Assembly: GCA_037147175.1 (NCBI GenBank)
Contig: JBAWVS010000023.1
Coordinates: 1-42,676, forward strand
From: a bacterium
GTDB taxonomy: Bacteria; Cyanobacteriota; Vampirovibrionia; Gastranaerophilales; UBA9971
Direction: 5' to 3'
Length of the DNA stretch: 42,676 nt
Numbering within the stretch: the stretch's first letter is position 1; each line of letters begins with the position of its first letter. This document shows positions 33,452 to 42,028 of the stretch, piece by piece. A program made the translations under genes and the position numbers. The notes under the pieces were generated by a model. That model saw only the letters and a program-made list of their open reading frames with translations, was not told the DNA's origin and made no database searches.

Positions 33452-33781
33452 TCAAAATAATTTTGAAAAATTATTTTGCATTTGAGTATAACTTGATTTT
33501 GTTAAATTTAACGAAAGGCTTATCAAATATAGTATAAGGGGAATTCCTATAATCACTGCAAAAAAAATAATAACTGATTTTTTTATATTACTTGCCTTTT
33601 TAACAAGTTTTTTGCCATAAATATTTGATAACCTGTAATCATTAAGCAATTGATTCAGGATGTCATTTTTTTCCTGATATGACAAGCTTTCAACAAAATC
33701 AATGTTTTCATCATATAATTGAAAGACAAACTTTTTTGACTTTTCTGTTTCGTTATTAATACTGTCAGAATTTTTCAACAC
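33452..33781 (-). CDS. Hypothetical single-pass membrane protein (109 aa)
   Basis: No family was recognised. A charged, helical cytosolic part (about 1-65, with KFVFQLYDENIDFVESLSYQ) leads to one hydrophobic helix (VIIFFAVIIGIPLILYLISL, about 69-90) and a short tail. The start is GTG at 33781, or TTG at 33778, with GGTGAG 5-8 nt upstream. Convergent with tsaD, 3 nt between stops. Confidence 0.5.
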   Translation of the reverse strand: MLKNSDSINNETEKSKKFVFQLYDENIDFVESLSYQEKNDILNQLLNDYRLSNIYGKKLVKKASNIKKSVIIFFAVIIGIPLILYLISLSLNLTKSSYTQMQNNFSKLF

Positions 33782-33800
33782 GCTTGCTCACCAATAAATT

Positions 33801-33809
33801 TGATATAAT
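33801..33809 (+). promoter_or_regulatory. Extended -10 promoter for rfaE1
   Basis: TGATATAAT (TG-N-TATAAT) sits about 75 nt before the rfaE1 ATG and has no clear -35. It could drive the run from rfaE1 through the restriction-modification genes and beyond. Confidence 0.45.
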
Positions 33810-33883
33810 TTTATTCTAAATTAAACATATTTGTAATAATATACTTACGGTTATAAAATTTAAATTTCTAAAAAGGCGAGATT

Positions 33884-34927
33884 ATGTCTGTAGTAAATAA
33901 AGAAAAGCTTAAAAACATTATACAAAATTTAAGTAAAGTAAGCGTACTCGTAATAGGGGATTTTGCTCTTGATGAAATGATTTATGGCAACAGCCACAGA
34001 ATTTCAAGAGAAGCACCTGTTTTGATTTTAAAACACAGCCACACAAAAACATTGCTTGGTGCTGCTTCCAACGCAGCTCACAATATTTCAACATTAAATT
34101 CGGGAAAAGTCTCTGCACTCGGCGTAAAAGGAAACGATTATTACGGGTCAATTCTTGATCAAACACTTCAAGAGGCTAATATTGATATATCACCGATTAT
34201 TGTTGATGAATCAAGAGTAACAACAACAAAAACAAGGATTTCAGGATCATCTGCCCAGTCTGTAACACAGCAAATAATAAGAATAGACCGAGAATCCTGT
34301 GAACCGCTAAGCAAAGAAATTGAAGACAAAGTCATCGAAAAAATTCGTCAACTTACACCGCATTTTGACGGAATACTGCTTTCTGACTATGGAATTGGAA
34401 TGATAACTCGAAAAATAATTGATACAGCAATAGAAACAGCAAAAAAATATAACAAATTTATAGCAGTAGACGCGCAGGAAGATCTCAGCCGATTCAAAAA
34501 CGCGACAATAATTACCCCAAACCAGCCTGACGCTGAAAAAACAATAGGCTACAAAATAACAAATCAGGAAACTCTTTTAAGAGCAGGGTCTGACCTTCTT
34601 GAAAAAACTTCTTCGGATATGGTTCTTTTAACCAGAGGCGGAGAAGGCATGGTTCTTTTTGAGTCAAACGGAAACATAACAGGCATTCCTGCCTTCAACA
34701 AGACAGAAGTTTTTGACGTTACAGGCGCAGGTGATACTGTTGTAGCAAGCGTAATACTTGCTCTTTGTGCAGGGGCAAAAGGAGCCGAAGCATCTGTAAT
34801 AGGAAATCTTGCGGCAAGCATTGTAGTAAGGCATTTTGGTGCTGCTACAACAACCATAAAAGAACTTACTGAAACGATAGAAAACATTAATCTGGAGCAT
34901 ATTCAGGAATTACATTCAAAAGTTTAA
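33884..34927 (+). CDS. rfaE1: PfkB-type heptose-7-phosphate kinase, RfaE domain I (347 aa)
   Basis: This ribokinase-fold sugar kinase begins VLVIGDFALDEMIYGNSHRISREAPV, very like the HldE/RfaE N-domain that phosphorylates D-glycero-D-manno-heptose-7-phosphate. It has TLLGAASNAAHNI and the ATP/catalytic motif FDVTGAGDTVVA. The RfaE nucleotidyltransferase domain is absent, so that step must be separate. It supplies ADP-heptose for lipopolysaccharide. SD AAGGCGAG lies upstream of the ATG. A GT9 enzyme in the same run supports the assignment. Confidence 0.87.
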   Translation: MSVVNKEKLKNIIQNLSKVSVLVIGDFALDEMIYGNSHRISREAPVLILKHSHTKTLLGAASNAAHNISTLNSGKVSALGVKGNDYYGSILDQTLQEANIDISPIIVDESRVTTTKTRISGSSAQSVTQQIIRIDRESCEPLSKEIEDKVIEKIRQLTPHFDGILLSDYGIGMITRKIIDTAIETAKKYNKFIAVDAQEDLSRFKNATIITPNQPDAEKTIGYKITNQETLLRAGSDLLEKTSSDMVLLTRGGEGMVLFESNGNITGIPAFNKTEVFDVTGAGDTVVASVILALCAGAKGAEASVIGNLAASIVVRHFGAATTTIKELTETIENINLEHIQELHSKV

Positions 34928-34947
34928 TTTATAAAGGGGGTAAGGTA

Positions 34948-35697
34948 TTGATAACTAAAAAAACAGATTTATTAAATAAAATAATTTGTGGCGATTGCTT
35001 AGAAATAATGAAAACAATACCTGATGGCAGTATTGATTTGGTTATTACTAGTCCCCCATACAATTTAAAAAACTCTACAGGCAATGGAATGAAATGTGGA
35101 AATGGTGGTAAATGGGCAAATGCGGCTCTTATAAACGGTTATAGCGAACATGGCGACTGCATGCCTCATGAAGAATATGTTGAATGGCAAAGAGCTTGTT
35201 TAGCAGAAATGTATAGAATAATTCCTGACAATGGAGCTATTTTTTACAATCATAAATGGCGGGTACAGGCAGGTTTATTGCAAGATAGACAGGACATAGT
35301 TTCGGGTTTTCCAGTTCGTCAAATAATAATCTGGAGAAGAAAAGGCGGAATTAATTTTAATCCCGGCTATTTTTTACCCACTTATGAAGTTATCTATATG
35401 ATTGCAAAACCTGATTTTAGGCTTTCTTCAAAAGCAAATGCTTATGGAGATGTTTGGGAATTTAATCAGGAACTTAAAAATCCTCATCCGGCACCATTCC
35501 CTGTACAATTAATAGATAGGATAATATCATCCACTAACGTAAAAACAATTTTAGACCCGTTTATGGGTTCTGGCACAACGGCAATAGCCGCTTTAAATTT
35601 AAACAGGCAATATGTAGGCATAGAAATCAGCAAAGATTATATAGAACTGGCAAATCAACGGATAAAAGATAATACTATTCAATTGAAAATTTTATAG
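34948..35697 (+). CDS. DNA methyltransferase of a type II restriction-modification system, probably N4-cytosine (249 aa)
   Basis: Beta-class layout: the catalytic motif IV TSPPYN (residues 34-39) precedes the AdoMet-binding motif I DPFMGSGTT (about 203-211). TSPPY is common in m4C enzymes but also in some m6A enzymes. It starts at TTG, with AGGGGG 7 nt upstream; later ATGs would lose the conserved CGDCLEIM segment. It lies 13 nt before an MvaI/BcnI-type endonuclease. Known partners of that endonuclease family modify CCWGG or CCSGG with m4C, so a similar site is inferred. Confidence 0.88.
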   Translation: MITKKTDLLNKIICGDCLEIMKTIPDGSIDLVITSPPYNLKNSTGNGMKCGNGGKWANAALINGYSEHGDCMPHEEYVEWQRACLAEMYRIIPDNGAIFYNHKWRVQAGLLQDRQDIVSGFPVRQIIIWRRKGGINFNPGYFLPTYEVIYMIAKPDFRLSSKANAYGDVWEFNQELKNPHPAPFPVQLIDRIISSTNVKTILDPFMGSGTTAIAALNLNRQYVGIEISKDYIELANQRIKDNTIQLKIL

Positions 35698-35710
35698 AAA
35701 GACTAGTTTA

Positions 35711-36499
35711 ATGTGCAAAGAAATATTCACAAAAGAAATATTAATAGAAAAATTAAAAGCAATTAGAAATATGGGTTGGATTGAATGTGGCAGACATGGA
35801 AATTGTGGTGGAGTTGGAAATACACTTGAAGATTTATTAGGCATAGAAGAAAATAATTTGCCTATACCCAACGCAGCAGAATGGGAATTAAAATGTCAAA
35901 GAAGTAATACAAACTCACTTGTTACACTCTTTCACACAGAGCCTTCGCCTATGGCACTAAAATTTGTTCCTTGTATTTTATTGCCAAAATATGGATGGGA
36001 ACACAAAGAAGCAGGGAAAAAATACCCAAAAGAAGAAATGAGTTTCAGACAAACAATCTCTTGTAATGCGAGAAGTGATAGAGGATTTAAAGTCGTTGTT
36101 GATAGAGTAGACCAAAAGATTTTAATATCATTTGATGCAAATGCGATTACAGAAAAACATACTGAATGGCTTAAGTCCGTAAAGAAAAGGGTAGGATTAA
36201 AAGAATTATCACCTCAACCTTATTGGGGCTTTCAGGACTTATATCACAAAGCAGGAACAAAGTTACATAATTGCTTTTTCGTGGGAGCTAATGTAAAAAA
36301 AATAGAAGGCAAAGAGTTTTTTAAATATGAAAAAATTATGAAACTTTCTGGTTTTTCATTAGAAGGTTTTATTAATTCAATAGAAAAAGGTGACATTTTA
36401 GTGGATTTTGACGCAAGAACAGGACACAATCATGGTACTAAATTCAGATTTAGAAATAATAAATTAGCTGATTTATATGAATATGTTGAAGAAATATAA
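35711..36499 (+). CDS. MvaI/BcnI-family type II restriction endonuclease (262 aa)
   Basis: The sequence follows MvaI: GWIECGRHGNCGGVGNTLED, IEENNLPIPNAAEWELK, NSLVTLF, and a C-terminal GDILVDFDARTG then HNHGTKFRFR. The active site is the E57-W-E59-L-K61 cluster; the position of MvaI Asp50 is Asn54 here. MvaI and BcnI act as monomers and nick each strand of CCWGG or CCSGG. Site specificity cannot be read from the sequence. It is in tandem with the methyltransferase. The pair interrupts a glycan run, as expected of an acquired defence module. Confidence 0.85.
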   Translation: MCKEIFTKEILIEKLKAIRNMGWIECGRHGNCGGVGNTLEDLLGIEENNLPIPNAAEWELKCQRSNTNSLVTLFHTEPSPMALKFVPCILLPKYGWEHKEAGKKYPKEEMSFRQTISCNARSDRGFKVVVDRVDQKILISFDANAITEKHTEWLKSVKKRVGLKELSPQPYWGFQDLYHKAGTKLHNCFFVGANVKKIEGKEFFKYEKIMKLSGFSLEGFINSIEKGDILVDFDARTGHNHGTKFRFRNNKLADLYEYVEEI

Positions 36500-36531
36500 A
36501 AAATAATTAGCGTGTAGAGGAGAATAAATAA

Positions 36532-37047
36532 ATGCTAAAAGACGGAAAACTTTTTGGAAAAATAAACATCATAGACTTGCTTGTAATAGTATTTGTAGTT
36601 TTGGGATTACTGGGGATTTATCTGGTAAAATCAGGCAAATTCCTGACATCTTCAAAAGTAAATTTGGGAACTAAAGATGTTCAGTTTGATGTAATGATGC
36701 GAGGAATAAAACTTTCAAAAGACAGCAATATCTTAAAAGAAGGCGAACAAAGTTTTATCACGATCAGGAACGTTCCTTATACAAAGCTGACCATCCTGAA
36801 AGTAATAAAAACAAACTGGCAAACTCCGATGCCAAACCCTAAAGATCTTTCTCAATCTATTGCGGCAACTGATCCTACAACCCCTTATACGTTTAATTTC
36901 CTTGTAACACTGAGAGATAGTTCTATAATTACTCCGGACGGCCCTGTTATAGGAGGAAACAAAATAAAAATCGGACTTCCTATTGAGCTTGAAGGCTACA
37001 ATTATAAATTCGGCGGAATCGTTTCAGACGTAAAAGTAATAGATTAA
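36532..37047 (+). CDS. DUF4330 membrane-anchored protein (171 aa)
   Basis: The N-terminus GKLFGKINIIDLLVIVFVVLGLLGIYL is the DUF4330 signature: a short cytosolic start and one membrane helix. A beta-rich extracytoplasmic domain follows (about 45-171). DUF4330 is common in Cyanobacteria and some Firmicutes, and its function is not known. SD GAGGAG precedes the ATG. It is followed by the ligase-like gene after 5 nt, so the two are co-transcribed. Confidence 0.82.
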   Translation: MLKDGKLFGKINIIDLLVIVFVVLGLLGIYLVKSGKFLTSSKVNLGTKDVQFDVMMRGIKLSKDSNILKEGEQSFITIRNVPYTKLTILKVIKTNWQTPMPNPKDLSQSIAATDPTTPYTFNFLVTLRDSSIITPDGPVIGGNKIKIGLPIELEGYNYKFGGIVSDVKVID

Positions 37048-37052
37048 TTATT

Positions 37053-38519
37053 ATGTGTAAGACAGAAAACTTTTCAAAATATTACAAAACTTCTTTTGTC
37101 GGGAAATTACTGAAAGGACTTGATATCACAGATGAATCAACGCTCTTCAAATCAGCAAAAGAAAGTTTTATCCAGCAAAAATTAAATCAATTTTTTGGCT
37201 TTAGTCAGAATGTTTTTTCAAATTTGTCAGAAAACAGCTTATTTGTTAAAAATCTGGACACAATAATATTCTTTTTTATAACACTCTTAATGTTTTCAAT
37301 AATTGTCGCCCCAACAGGAATAATCGGACTGCTTGCCTTGTTATGCTTTGCTTTCTCCTTTCTTAAATTATGCCTGGGCAAAGGAGAAAGTTTTTCCATA
37401 AACAACCTTGATACAGCGATATTTTTATTTCTTGCTATAGCCGGACTAAGCGTCGCTTTTTCTTACATGCCTATAGCGGCTGCAAAAGGCTACATCAAAA
37501 TGCTTGTTTACTTTGGAGCATACCTGACTTTTTACAATTTTATTAAAAACCACCCGAAAAGAACGGTTTATCTGTTGGGGATTCTTGCTGCCATTGCTTC
37601 TTTAGAAGCTTTTTACTGCATTTATCAGCAAATTCATGGAGTAAATGCGCTTGCAGGATGGCAGGATGTAAGCAAAGCTAATCCTGAACAATTAATGAAC
37701 AGGGTTTATGGGACTTTAAAACCATATAACCCAAATTTACTTGCAGGATACCTTATTGCTTCATTTTCTTCAGCAGCAGGCATGTTTTTCTACTTTTTAA
37801 ATAAACGTACAATAAAATTAGCAGTTTTATCGGGAATTGGAACTTTTGCTATAATGCTTGCAATAGTTTTTACAGGTTCAAGAGGTGCTTATATATCTAT
37901 AACAGGCATGTTAGCACTAATTATCGCAATTTCAGGGCATATTATATGGCATGACTACAGTGATAATAAATGGCTGAAAAACTTATGGCTGGGAATAATA
38001 ACAGCGGGAGTTGCATTAGTAGTCCTCGCAATAGTTGCCTCTCCTTCATTACAACACAGAATAGCTTCAATTTTCGCAGCTCGAGCTGATTCCAGCAATT
38101 CCTTCAGAATGAATGTATGGATTGCAACATTTAAAATGTTTCTTGATAATTGGTTTATCGGCATCGGTTCAGGAAATACCGTTTTCAGATTAACTTATGG
38201 TTTTTATATGGTAACAGGATTTGATGCGCTTGGAGCTTATTGTGTTCCTCTTGAAATAGCGGCAGAAAGCGGAATTTTTGCACTACTGGCATTTATGTGG
38301 CTGATATTTATGATTGTCGCAAAAGGAATTAAAATAATTATTTCTAATACAACTGTTGAACAAAAAATAATTATTTCCTCCTGCCTGATTGGGATTATCG
38401 GAATAATGCTGCATGGACTGGTTGACACAATCTTTTTCAGACCGCAGGTTAATATAATTTTCTGGATGATTATAGCCGTTTTTGCAGCAAATATAAACTT
38501 GAATAAAATTGCGAAATAA
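37053..38519 (+). CDS. O-antigen ligase/polymerase family membrane protein, IctB-like (488 aa)
   Basis: There are about ten or more hydrophobic segments. The Wzy_C/O-antigen-ligase region shows RVYGTLKPYNPNLLAGYLI, VFTGSRGAYISITG, and a periplasmic loop with ADSSNSFRMNVWIATFKMF and IGIGSGNTVFR. These are typical of the WaaL/Wzy superfamily, including cyanobacterial IctB. It should join or polymerise glycans at the periplasmic face, but the acceptor is unknown. The N-terminal 60 residues are soluble. It sits between DUF4330 and the GT9 enzyme. Confidence 0.85.
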   Translation: MCKTENFSKYYKTSFVGKLLKGLDITDESTLFKSAKESFIQQKLNQFFGFSQNVFSNLSENSLFVKNLDTIIFFFITLLMFSIIVAPTGIIGLLALLCFAFSFLKLCLGKGESFSINNLDTAIFLFLAIAGLSVAFSYMPIAAAKGYIKMLVYFGAYLTFYNFIKNHPKRTVYLLGILAAIASLEAFYCIYQQIHGVNALAGWQDVSKANPEQLMNRVYGTLKPYNPNLLAGYLIASFSSAAGMFFYFLNKRTIKLAVLSGIGTFAIMLAIVFTGSRGAYISITGMLALIIAISGHIIWHDYSDNKWLKNLWLGIITAGVALVVLAIVASPSLQHRIASIFAARADSSNSFRMNVWIATFKMFLDNWFIGIGSGNTVFRLTYGFYMVTGFDALGAYCVPLEIAAESGIFALLAFMWLIFMIVAKGIKIIISNTTVEQKIIISSCLIGIIGIMLHGLVDTIFFRPQVNIIFWMIIAVFAANINLNKIAK

Positions 38520-38561
38520 CTTGAAGTTTGAATATAAATTTTAAAGACAATTTTAAAAACA

Positions 38562-38570
38562 TGTTATAAT
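38562..38570 (+). promoter_or_regulatory. Extended -10 promoter upstream of the 69-aa gene
   Basis: TGTTATAAT (TG-N-TATAAT) is preceded by TTAAAG at 38541-38546, 18 nt before the TATAAT hexamer. It gives a leader of about 80 nt before the ATG at 38659. Confidence 0.45.
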
Positions 38571-38658
38571 TTATGTAAAGAATTTTTGATTTGTTTATCA
38601 ATTTATTTTATTTAGCTGTTTTAAATAATTAGTCAGATTATAAGAAGGTGCCAAAAAT

Positions 38659-38868
38659 ATGACAACAACCATTCTTGAAAAACCCGAAGCAGTTTTAACA
38701 GAAGTAAACAAAGAAGAATTATGTAAGAAACTTTGCTTAAATATTTTTGAAGGGCTTTTGGAAGGATACGAAGATTTAAAACAAAAAAATCCGGAACAGG
38801 CAATGCAGTTCGAATCAAAGATAAACGAATTAAAAAACGAGATGGGTCGACAAACAATTAATACATAA
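38659..38868 (+). CDS. Small helical hypothetical protein (69 aa)
   Basis: No family was recognised. It is acidic and helical, with a Cys-containing segment (EELCKKLCLNIFEGLLEGYEDL). AAGGTG lies about 8 nt before the ATG, and a good promoter lies upstream. It ends 9 nt before the GT9 gene, so both are probably on one transcript. No signal peptide. Confidence 0.55.
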   Translation: MTTTILEKPEAVLTEVNKEELCKKLCLNIFEGLLEGYEDLKQKNPEQAMQFESKINELKNEMGRQTINT

Positions 38869-38877
38869 ATATTTAAA

Positions 38878-39924
38878 ATGAAATCAAAAAAAACAAAAAT
38901 TATTTTAATAAATTTTGGCGGATTGGGAGATCAAATATTATTTTTCCCCACCATTAAAACAATAAAACTTGCTTATCCTGATTCGCATATAACTTTTGTT
39001 ACGGAACCCAGAAGTGCTGCGGCTGAAAAGCTTACTGATTTAATTGATGAAACAATAATTTGCGATATCAAAGGTAAAAATACCTACAAAAATATCCTTG
39101 AATTTTTGCTGAAAGTTTGGGTAAGAAAGTTTGATATAGTTGTTTCTTCCGGCAGTTCTCAGCAGGTTGCTTTATTATTGTTTTTAACAGGAATTAAAAA
39201 GAAAATTGGCTATGATAGCGGGGCTTTGAGCAAAGTTTTATTAACAAAAACAGTTCCTTTAAATCAAAAACAATATGCAGGCGGAATGTATCATGATCTT
39301 GCAAAATCTCTTAATCCCAAAGCCATAGCCGAATTTCCCGAAATAAATGTTCCCGAAAAAATCATTAATGAAAAAAGAGATTTTATAAAAAATACTGACG
39401 CAAAAGTTATAATAATTCATCCGGGTGTGAGTAAATTAAGTATTCAAAAAAATATTTTAAAATTCTGGGATGTAAAAAACTGGACTGAATTAATAAAAAG
39501 ATTACTCGATACAGGAAAATACAGGGTAATTCTTACGGGCGGGAAAGATGACGAAGAAGTTTCCATTGCGCTAAAAAAAGAACTCGGCGAAATTTTATCA
39601 GAAAACTTTTTGGATTTAACCAATAAAACAGCGAATATAATTGAACTGGCGGCAATAATTAAACTTGCTGATGCACTTGTGTGTGTTGATTCTGCCCCTA
39701 TGCATATAGGAGTAGGGGTAAAAACCCCGACTGTTGCACTATTTGGTCCGACTGATGAATACAAGTTATTCCCTATGAACGACCCTAAATATATTGCAAT
39801 AACTGCGGAAAATAATGAATGCAGACCATGCCTGTGGGACAAAAGAAAAGTTTCCTGCAAAAACACAATATGTCTTGATATTTCCGTAGAAAAAGTTTTT
39901 CAAGCTGTTGAAAAAACTTTATAA
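38878..39924 (+). CDS. Glycosyltransferase family 9, heptosyltransferase type (348 aa)
   Basis: The N-terminus INFGGLGDQILFFPTIKTIKL is the GT9 acceptor-domain signature. The C-terminal half has IIHPGVS, an ILTGGKDDEE loop, and the donor-binding CVDSAPMHIGVGVKTPTVALFGPTD motif. These enzymes add ADP-heptose to lipid A-core in the cytoplasm. rfaE1 in the same region supports heptose as donor. No clear SD is seen; translation may be coupled to the small gene upstream. Confidence 0.88.
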   Translation: MKSKKTKIILINFGGLGDQILFFPTIKTIKLAYPDSHITFVTEPRSAAAEKLTDLIDETIICDIKGKNTYKNILEFLLKVWVRKFDIVVSSGSSQQVALLLFLTGIKKKIGYDSGALSKVLLTKTVPLNQKQYAGGMYHDLAKSLNPKAIAEFPEINVPEKIINEKRDFIKNTDAKVIIIHPGVSKLSIQKNILKFWDVKNWTELIKRLLDTGKYRVILTGGKDDEEVSIALKKELGEILSENFLDLTNKTANIIELAAIIKLADALVCVDSAPMHIGVGVKTPTVALFGPTDEYKLFPMNDPKYIAITAENNECRPCLWDKRKVSCKNTICLDISVEKVFQAVEKTL

Positions 39925-40049
39925 AATAAAGAATTAGCGTTTTCATAAGACAAATTGATTAAATTGATTGTTACAAATTACTAAGAAATTAAAAATTTTT
40001 AGCATTTTTATTTATTCACCTGATTTTTAAATGAATAAAGGAATAAATA

Positions 40050-41774
40050 ATGGTGAACATGCAAGTTTTAAATAAATTAAATATAAATACTGTCAATAAT
40101 AAACAAATTCCTGCTACTAAAAACTTGAGAATGATATCTTTTGCAGGAAAACCTGATTTTTTTGAAAAAGGCAACTCTCTTAAAGACCCTGATATTAATA
40201 AATTAAATCAATTATCAAAACAATATAAACAAAGTGGCGATATTAAAGATAAGCATAAATTATTTGAACAGGAAGAAAAAATTTTATGGCAGGAAGTAGA
40301 AGAACCAGCTAAATATCTGAATCGAGCTTTAAGTATTGGGGCTATAGATTCGGATCTTTTGCCTAAAGATCCTCAAGAACGTATAGCAAAACTTCGCGAA
40401 TGCTCTTTAGGAGGACTTTATTCCCACTACAAAGCGTTAAAAATATTGAATATTCCGATGGGAGACTTGTCTTCTCACTTTTCATTAATTGAAAAAATGA
40501 TTAAAGAGACACCTGATACTTCTCCTTCTGCTAATGGAATAAAACTGAATTCTATTGAATTATTTAGCTATATTTATAAGAATTTGGACATTTGTACCCA
40601 AAAAAGAATGAAGACCTTATTAGTTGATTTAATTAAAAAAGACAACAATAGTACCTGCAAGACTTATGCTTTAGACACACTGGTAAAACTTCTTCCACCT
40701 AATGATTATGCCTTTCATGAAATTCAAAGCATAATTGAAAACCCCAATACGGAGACTGCTAAAAAAACTATTCTGATAAATATGGGAAAAATTCGCTCTC
40801 CCAAATTAGAAATAATAATCCCGCAACTTTTAAAAGATGAAAAGGCAGATCATTCTCTAAAAGTAGCAGCAACATGGTGTGCCGGACGTGTAAAAACAGA
40901 AGAAAATTTTGGACTTTTATCAAACATAATTAATTCCACATCAATTACGGATAAAGATATTGAATTAAAGGAAATGGCTCTTCATTCTTTTGCACTTTAC
41001 TTAAAAAAACACCCTGTTCCGGTAAAAATTACACTTGAGAAAATCAGTAAATCTGATTCTTCGCTTAATGACTTGGCTCACATAATGCTGCTAAAAACGC
41101 AGGGTAAATTTAATTTAGAAGATCGATTTTTGAATGAAAATATTTCTGATTTATCAGAACGCAAAGAATATAAAATATTAAGGTCTAAATATATTGAAGA
41201 ACTTAAAAACTTAAATACGAAGCAAAAAAATTGCATTGACAAAGATTTGGTTCCATATTTTAAAGCTCTTAAAAAATTAACCGAAATGGGAGCCAAATGT
41301 TTTATTCTAAACGACACTATAACGACCATGAAAAAAGATTTAGTTGGGCAAAGAATAGGAGATGGTCGTTTTGAGGATTCTTGTACAGCTTTAAGCGGAA
41401 CCGACAAAAAAATAATAATAACCAATGCTCGACTTGATGAACCCTATGATATGTTTGCACATGAATTAAAACATAGCATCCATGATTTTATAATAGATAA
41501 AACGGATTATGACCATTTAGAAAAGCTATACAAAAAGGCTAAAAAAGAAGATAAATGCTTAGACAGTTACGGTGCCTGGAATAGCCACGAATACTTTGCT
41601 CAGGGATATGAAGCTTATACTTCAATTTACAAACCGCATATTAACTTGATGGATAGCGATAATTTTGATTCTTGTTATTTCCATACAAAATCAGTTTTAA
41701 AAAGAAAAGATCCTGAACTTTTTAAATTTATAGAACATTGCATAAAAAAATACGGTGAAGTCAACAAAAATTAA
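40050..41774 (+). CDS. HEAT-like repeat protein with anthrax-lethal-factor-like metallopeptidase domain (574 aa)
   Basis: The zinc motif HELKH is at residues 471-475 (MFAHELKHSIHDF). The third ligand is probably Glu514 in HEYFAQGYEAY. The HExxH, then about 40 residues, then 'EYFAxxxxAY' pattern is that of the ATLF/M34 group (anthrax lethal factor, Pro-Pro endopeptidases). Residues about 200-345 are helical with HEAT-like units (DYAFHEIQSIIENP, LEIIIPQLLKDEKAD). The N-terminus has no classical signal peptide but carries LRMISFAGKPDF. AAGGA precedes the ATG. Proteolysis is inferred from the motif; substrate and location are unknown. Confidence 0.65.
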   Translation: MVNMQVLNKLNINTVNNKQIPATKNLRMISFAGKPDFFEKGNSLKDPDINKLNQLSKQYKQSGDIKDKHKLFEQEEKILWQEVEEPAKYLNRALSIGAIDSDLLPKDPQERIAKLRECSLGGLYSHYKALKILNIPMGDLSSHFSLIEKMIKETPDTSPSANGIKLNSIELFSYIYKNLDICTQKRMKTLLVDLIKKDNNSTCKTYALDTLVKLLPPNDYAFHEIQSIIENPNTETAKKTILINMGKIRSPKLEIIIPQLLKDEKADHSLKVAATWCAGRVKTEENFGLLSNIINSTSITDKDIELKEMALHSFALYLKKHPVPVKITLEKISKSDSSLNDLAHIMLLKTQGKFNLEDRFLNENISDLSERKEYKILRSKYIEELKNLNTKQKNCIDKDLVPYFKALKKLTEMGAKCFILNDTITTMKKDLVGQRIGDGRFEDSCTALSGTDKKIIITNARLDEPYDMFAHELKHSIHDFIIDKTDYDHLEKLYKKAKKEDKCLDSYGAWNSHEYFAQGYEAYTSIYKPHINLMDSDNFDSCYFHTKSVLKRKDPELFKFIEHCIKKYGEVNKN

Positions 41775-41819
41775 TTTGTCAAGACTGGAAAAAGAATTAA
41801 AAATATGAAAGAATAAAAT

Positions 41820-42011
41820 TATGAAAATCCCTGAGTAGCCGATTAGTTTTGATCCTACATTTATTATAAATAGGGAGCCTTTCTCCGTTTTTTATAGTGA
41901 CGTATACCTAATTTACTTTAGGAAACGAATAATCTATAAGGGTGGGCACCCATCCTGGCTGATCACCGGGAATCAAAACAGCGGTTGTTCAGGGCATTTT
42001 TATGCCTTTTT
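41820..42011 (+). ncRNA. Putative structured RNA upstream of tsaE (leader or 6S-like)
   Basis: The 5' and 3' parts pair in nested helices: CCCTGA (41829-41834) with TCAGGG (41989-41994), CCG (41839-41841) with CGG (41982-41984), and GTTTTGATCC (41846-41855) with GGAATCAAAAC (41969-41979, one bulge). Inside are small hairpins such as GGAG/CTCC and CCTAA/TTAGG. A terminator follows at once. The paired ends, roughly 190-nt length and CCCTGAG...CCGAT segment recall 6S RNA. However, the AGGG of the outer helix is also the 5' arm of the terminator, and tsaE starts 18 nt later, which suits a cis-acting switch. The promoter is uncertain (TTGTCA at 41776 with an A/T-rich -10 downstream). No coding frame fits. 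Confidence 0.5.
41991..42011 (+). terminator. Terminator hairpin between the structured RNA and tsaE
   Basis: AGGGCAT (41991-41997), loop TTTT, ATGCCTT (42002-42008) form up to 7 bp with one G-U pair, followed by a T-run ending at 42011. Confidence 0.65.
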
Positions 42012-42028
42012 ATGTTAGTATTTAACCT

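Noticed and set aside
34948-36499. Larger defence island around the restriction-modification pair
   Set aside because: The flanking genes are glycan and membrane genes; no further defence gene, integrase or repeat boundary was seen.
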